A program made the position numbers and the translations under genes. The notes beneath the pieces are model-generated. The model saw only the letters and a list, made by a program, of their open reading frames with translations. It was not told the origin of the DNA and ran no database searches. Of a DNA stretch of 64,000 nucleotides, positions 62,757 through 64,000 are shown piece after piece; the stretch's first letter is position 1, and every line of letters begins with the position of its first letter. The stretch covers positions 186,001-250,000 of the forward strand of contig NZ_JACJIM010000001.1 in assembly GCF_014138435.1 (NCBI RefSeq), in the 5' to 3' direction. The stretch comes from Methylobacterium fujisawaense (GTDB taxonomy: Bacteria; Pseudomonadota; Alphaproteobacteria; Rhizobiales; Beijerinckiaceae).

Positions 62757-64000
62757 TCAAGCTGCGCCGCGCGCTGGGGTTCCAGAGCGCACGACCGATG
62801 CCGCGCGCAAGGAACGCGCGGCCGTCTGGCCCGAACGGATCGCTCCCTCGATCGTCGATGGCAGGCCGGTCGCAGTCCAATCGCCTGCCAGGACGAGATT
62901 CTCGTAGGCGGTTTCGGCCCCCGAGCGCCGCGCGGCTTCTGCCGGCGTCGCCGCGAAGGTCGCACGCTTCTCCTTTACGATCTGCCAGCTGGGCAGATCC
63001 GGTGCAAGGTTGCACAACTGTGCGATCTCGGCCCAAATCTGCCGCGCGAGGTCTTCGCGGGGCACATCGAGAAGCCGGTCGGCACCGCTGATCGTGACCG
63101 AATACCGGTCCGGATAGGCGAAAAGCCACTCCGTGAGACTGTTGACGACGCCGAGGACGAGGGGGCTGCCGGGCTTCGGAGCGAGCGCGAAATGCGCGTT
63201 CACGATGGAGCGGAATTCCGTCGGGGCGAGGAGACCGGGCAACACTTCCCGGGCCACCCACGGGGGCAGCGCCAGCACGACGCCGTCCTCCGGGCCGAGG
63301 CTCTCGGCGCCGTCCGCGAACACGAGCTGCCCGACCCGGCCGTCCACGGTCTCGAGCCCGCGCAGGCGCCGGCCCAGGCGGATCTCGGAGCCGCGCGCGG
63401 TGAGATAGCGAATCGCCGGGTCGATGAAGGCGTAGGACAGGCCTTCCACGGCGACGAGGGGTCGGCAGGCCTTCCCGCCGGCGCCCAGGGTCTCGCGGAG
63501 GATCCGGGCCGCCAGCCCGACATCGCTGTCGCGGGGCTCGGTGTTGAGGGCGGCGAGCAGCACCGGATGCCAGAGGCGCCGGTAGAGCGGGCCCTCGCAG
63601 GCCATGTGCGCGCCGATGGTCCCGCCCGCGCCCTCCGCCTTGCCGGAGGCCGCCCGCAGGATGCCGAGGGGCGCCAGGTAGTCCCGCGCCCGGGTGCCGG
63701 GAACGCGGCGCGCCGGGCTCATCACCCACCAGGGCAGCCGCCCGGCGTTGGGCCGCAGGCGCCAGCGCTCGCCCGTCTTCAGATCGGCGAAATCGAACTC
63801 CGCCGTGTCCGGACCGGTCAGCGCATCGGCCGGGGCACCGACGGTCCTGAGGAAGCCCAGGGCATCGGCATTGCCGGACAGCAGCAGGTGGTTGCCGTTG
63901 TCGATGGTCAGGCCGAGTGCCGGATCGTAGTACGAGCGGCAGCGGCCACCCGCCTGCTTGGCGGCCTCATGCAGGACCACCCGGACACCGGATTCCGCGA
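62757..64000 (-). CDS. hpnE: Hydroxysqualene dehydroxylase HpnE (partial, 5' end outside window)
   Basis: A FAD-dependent amine-oxidase-type protein that reduces hydroxysqualene to squalene. About 414 codons are in the window; the N-terminal FAD motif lies beyond the right edge, since the frame is open through base 64000 (ESGVRVVLHEAAKQAGGRCR). Family features include DNGNHLLLSGNADALGFL, LYRRLWHPVLLAALNTEPRD and the C-terminal FAD contact AGDWTATGLPSTIEGAIRSG. Its stop lies 42 nt upstream of shc. Squalene is made by HpnCDE, so hpnC and hpnD should lie just outside to the right. Confidence 0.92.
   Translation of the reverse strand, partial: AESGVRVVLHEAAKQAGGRCRSYYDPALGLTIDNGNHLLLSGNADALGFLRTVGAPADALTGPDTAEFDFADLKTGERWRLRPNAGRLPWWVMSPARRVPGTRARDYLAPLGILRAASGKAEGAGGTIGAHMACEGPLYRRLWHPVLLAALNTEPRDSDVGLAARILRETLGAGGKACRPLVAVEGLSYAFIDPAIRYLTARGSEIRLGRRLRGLETVDGRVGQLVFADGAESLGPEDGVVLALPPWVAREVLPGLLAPTEFRSIVNAHFALAPKPGSPLVLGVVNSLTEWLFAYPDRYSVTISGADRLLDVPREDLARQIWAEIAQLCNLAPDLPSWQIVKEKRATFAATPAEAARRSGAETAYENLVLAGDWTATGLPSTIEGAIRSGQTAARSLRAASVVRSGTPARGAA

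Overview
This is a continuous stretch of GC-rich chromosome, almost certainly from an alphaproteobacterium of the genus Methylobacterium or a close relative (Hyphomicrobiales). The evidence is a PqqA-type precursor peptide in two copies, a hopanoid gene block (hpnE, shc, hpnG), a tolC-popZ-valS run, an NDUFS4-like complex I gene beside tRNA-Pro, and strong third-position GC bias in every real gene. The genus call is inference. I see no integrase, transposase, CRISPR array, phage module or replication origin. Genes are dense and often joined by ATGA or TGATG overlaps.

Layout. 1-5587: exopolysaccharide genes: a partial hexapeptide acetyltransferase, then divergently a flippase, a GT2 glycosyltransferase, a beta-helix lipoprotein and a GT4 glycosyltransferase. 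5612-8257: an MFS transporter and a DHH phosphoesterase. 8311-10546: lptC-lptA-lptB (LPS transport). 10776-14767: htpG and kup. 14935-18340: nadA-nadB-nadC with two matching palindromes upstream. 18478-19302: an aldo/keto reductase. 19616-23498: the molybdenum aldehyde oxidoreductase paoABC, then an acyl-CoA ligase. 25255-26625: mgtE. 27061-27320: two tandem pqqA copies with hairpins and no other pqq gene, then a methyltransferase. 28437-33728: nupC and a TetR regulator, divergent from an SDR, an alpha/beta hydrolase and a Baeyer-Villiger-type monooxygenase. 33806-37583: a Pcm-like methyltransferase, a PQQ-type sugar dehydrogenase with its diheme cytochrome c, and a MOSC protein. 37783-40419: clpB. 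41166-46485: a DUF4139 protein, an IMPase/NUDIX pair, a GST and an SMP-30 lactonase. 46838-48858: tRNA-Pro(TGG), the NDUFS4-like gene, a deaminase and a spore-photoproduct-lyase-like radical SAM protein. 49021-51336: a GGDEF-EAL protein and a small membrane protein. 52119-57315: tolC, popZ, valS. 57401-59620: a small secreted protein and a Do-family protease. 59796-64000: hpnG, shc and a partial hpnE.

The genes largely serve the cell envelope (EPS, LPS transport, hopanoids, TolC, periplasmic protease), redox and cofactor metabolism (NAD, PQQ, molybdopterin, haem c) and stress (HtpG, ClpB). The most unusual features are the tandem pqqA pair without pqqBCDE, the TetR-controlled monooxygenase operon with a perfect 22-bp palindrome, the twin operators over the nadA leader, and a long Gly/Ser/Thr-rich insertion in TolC.
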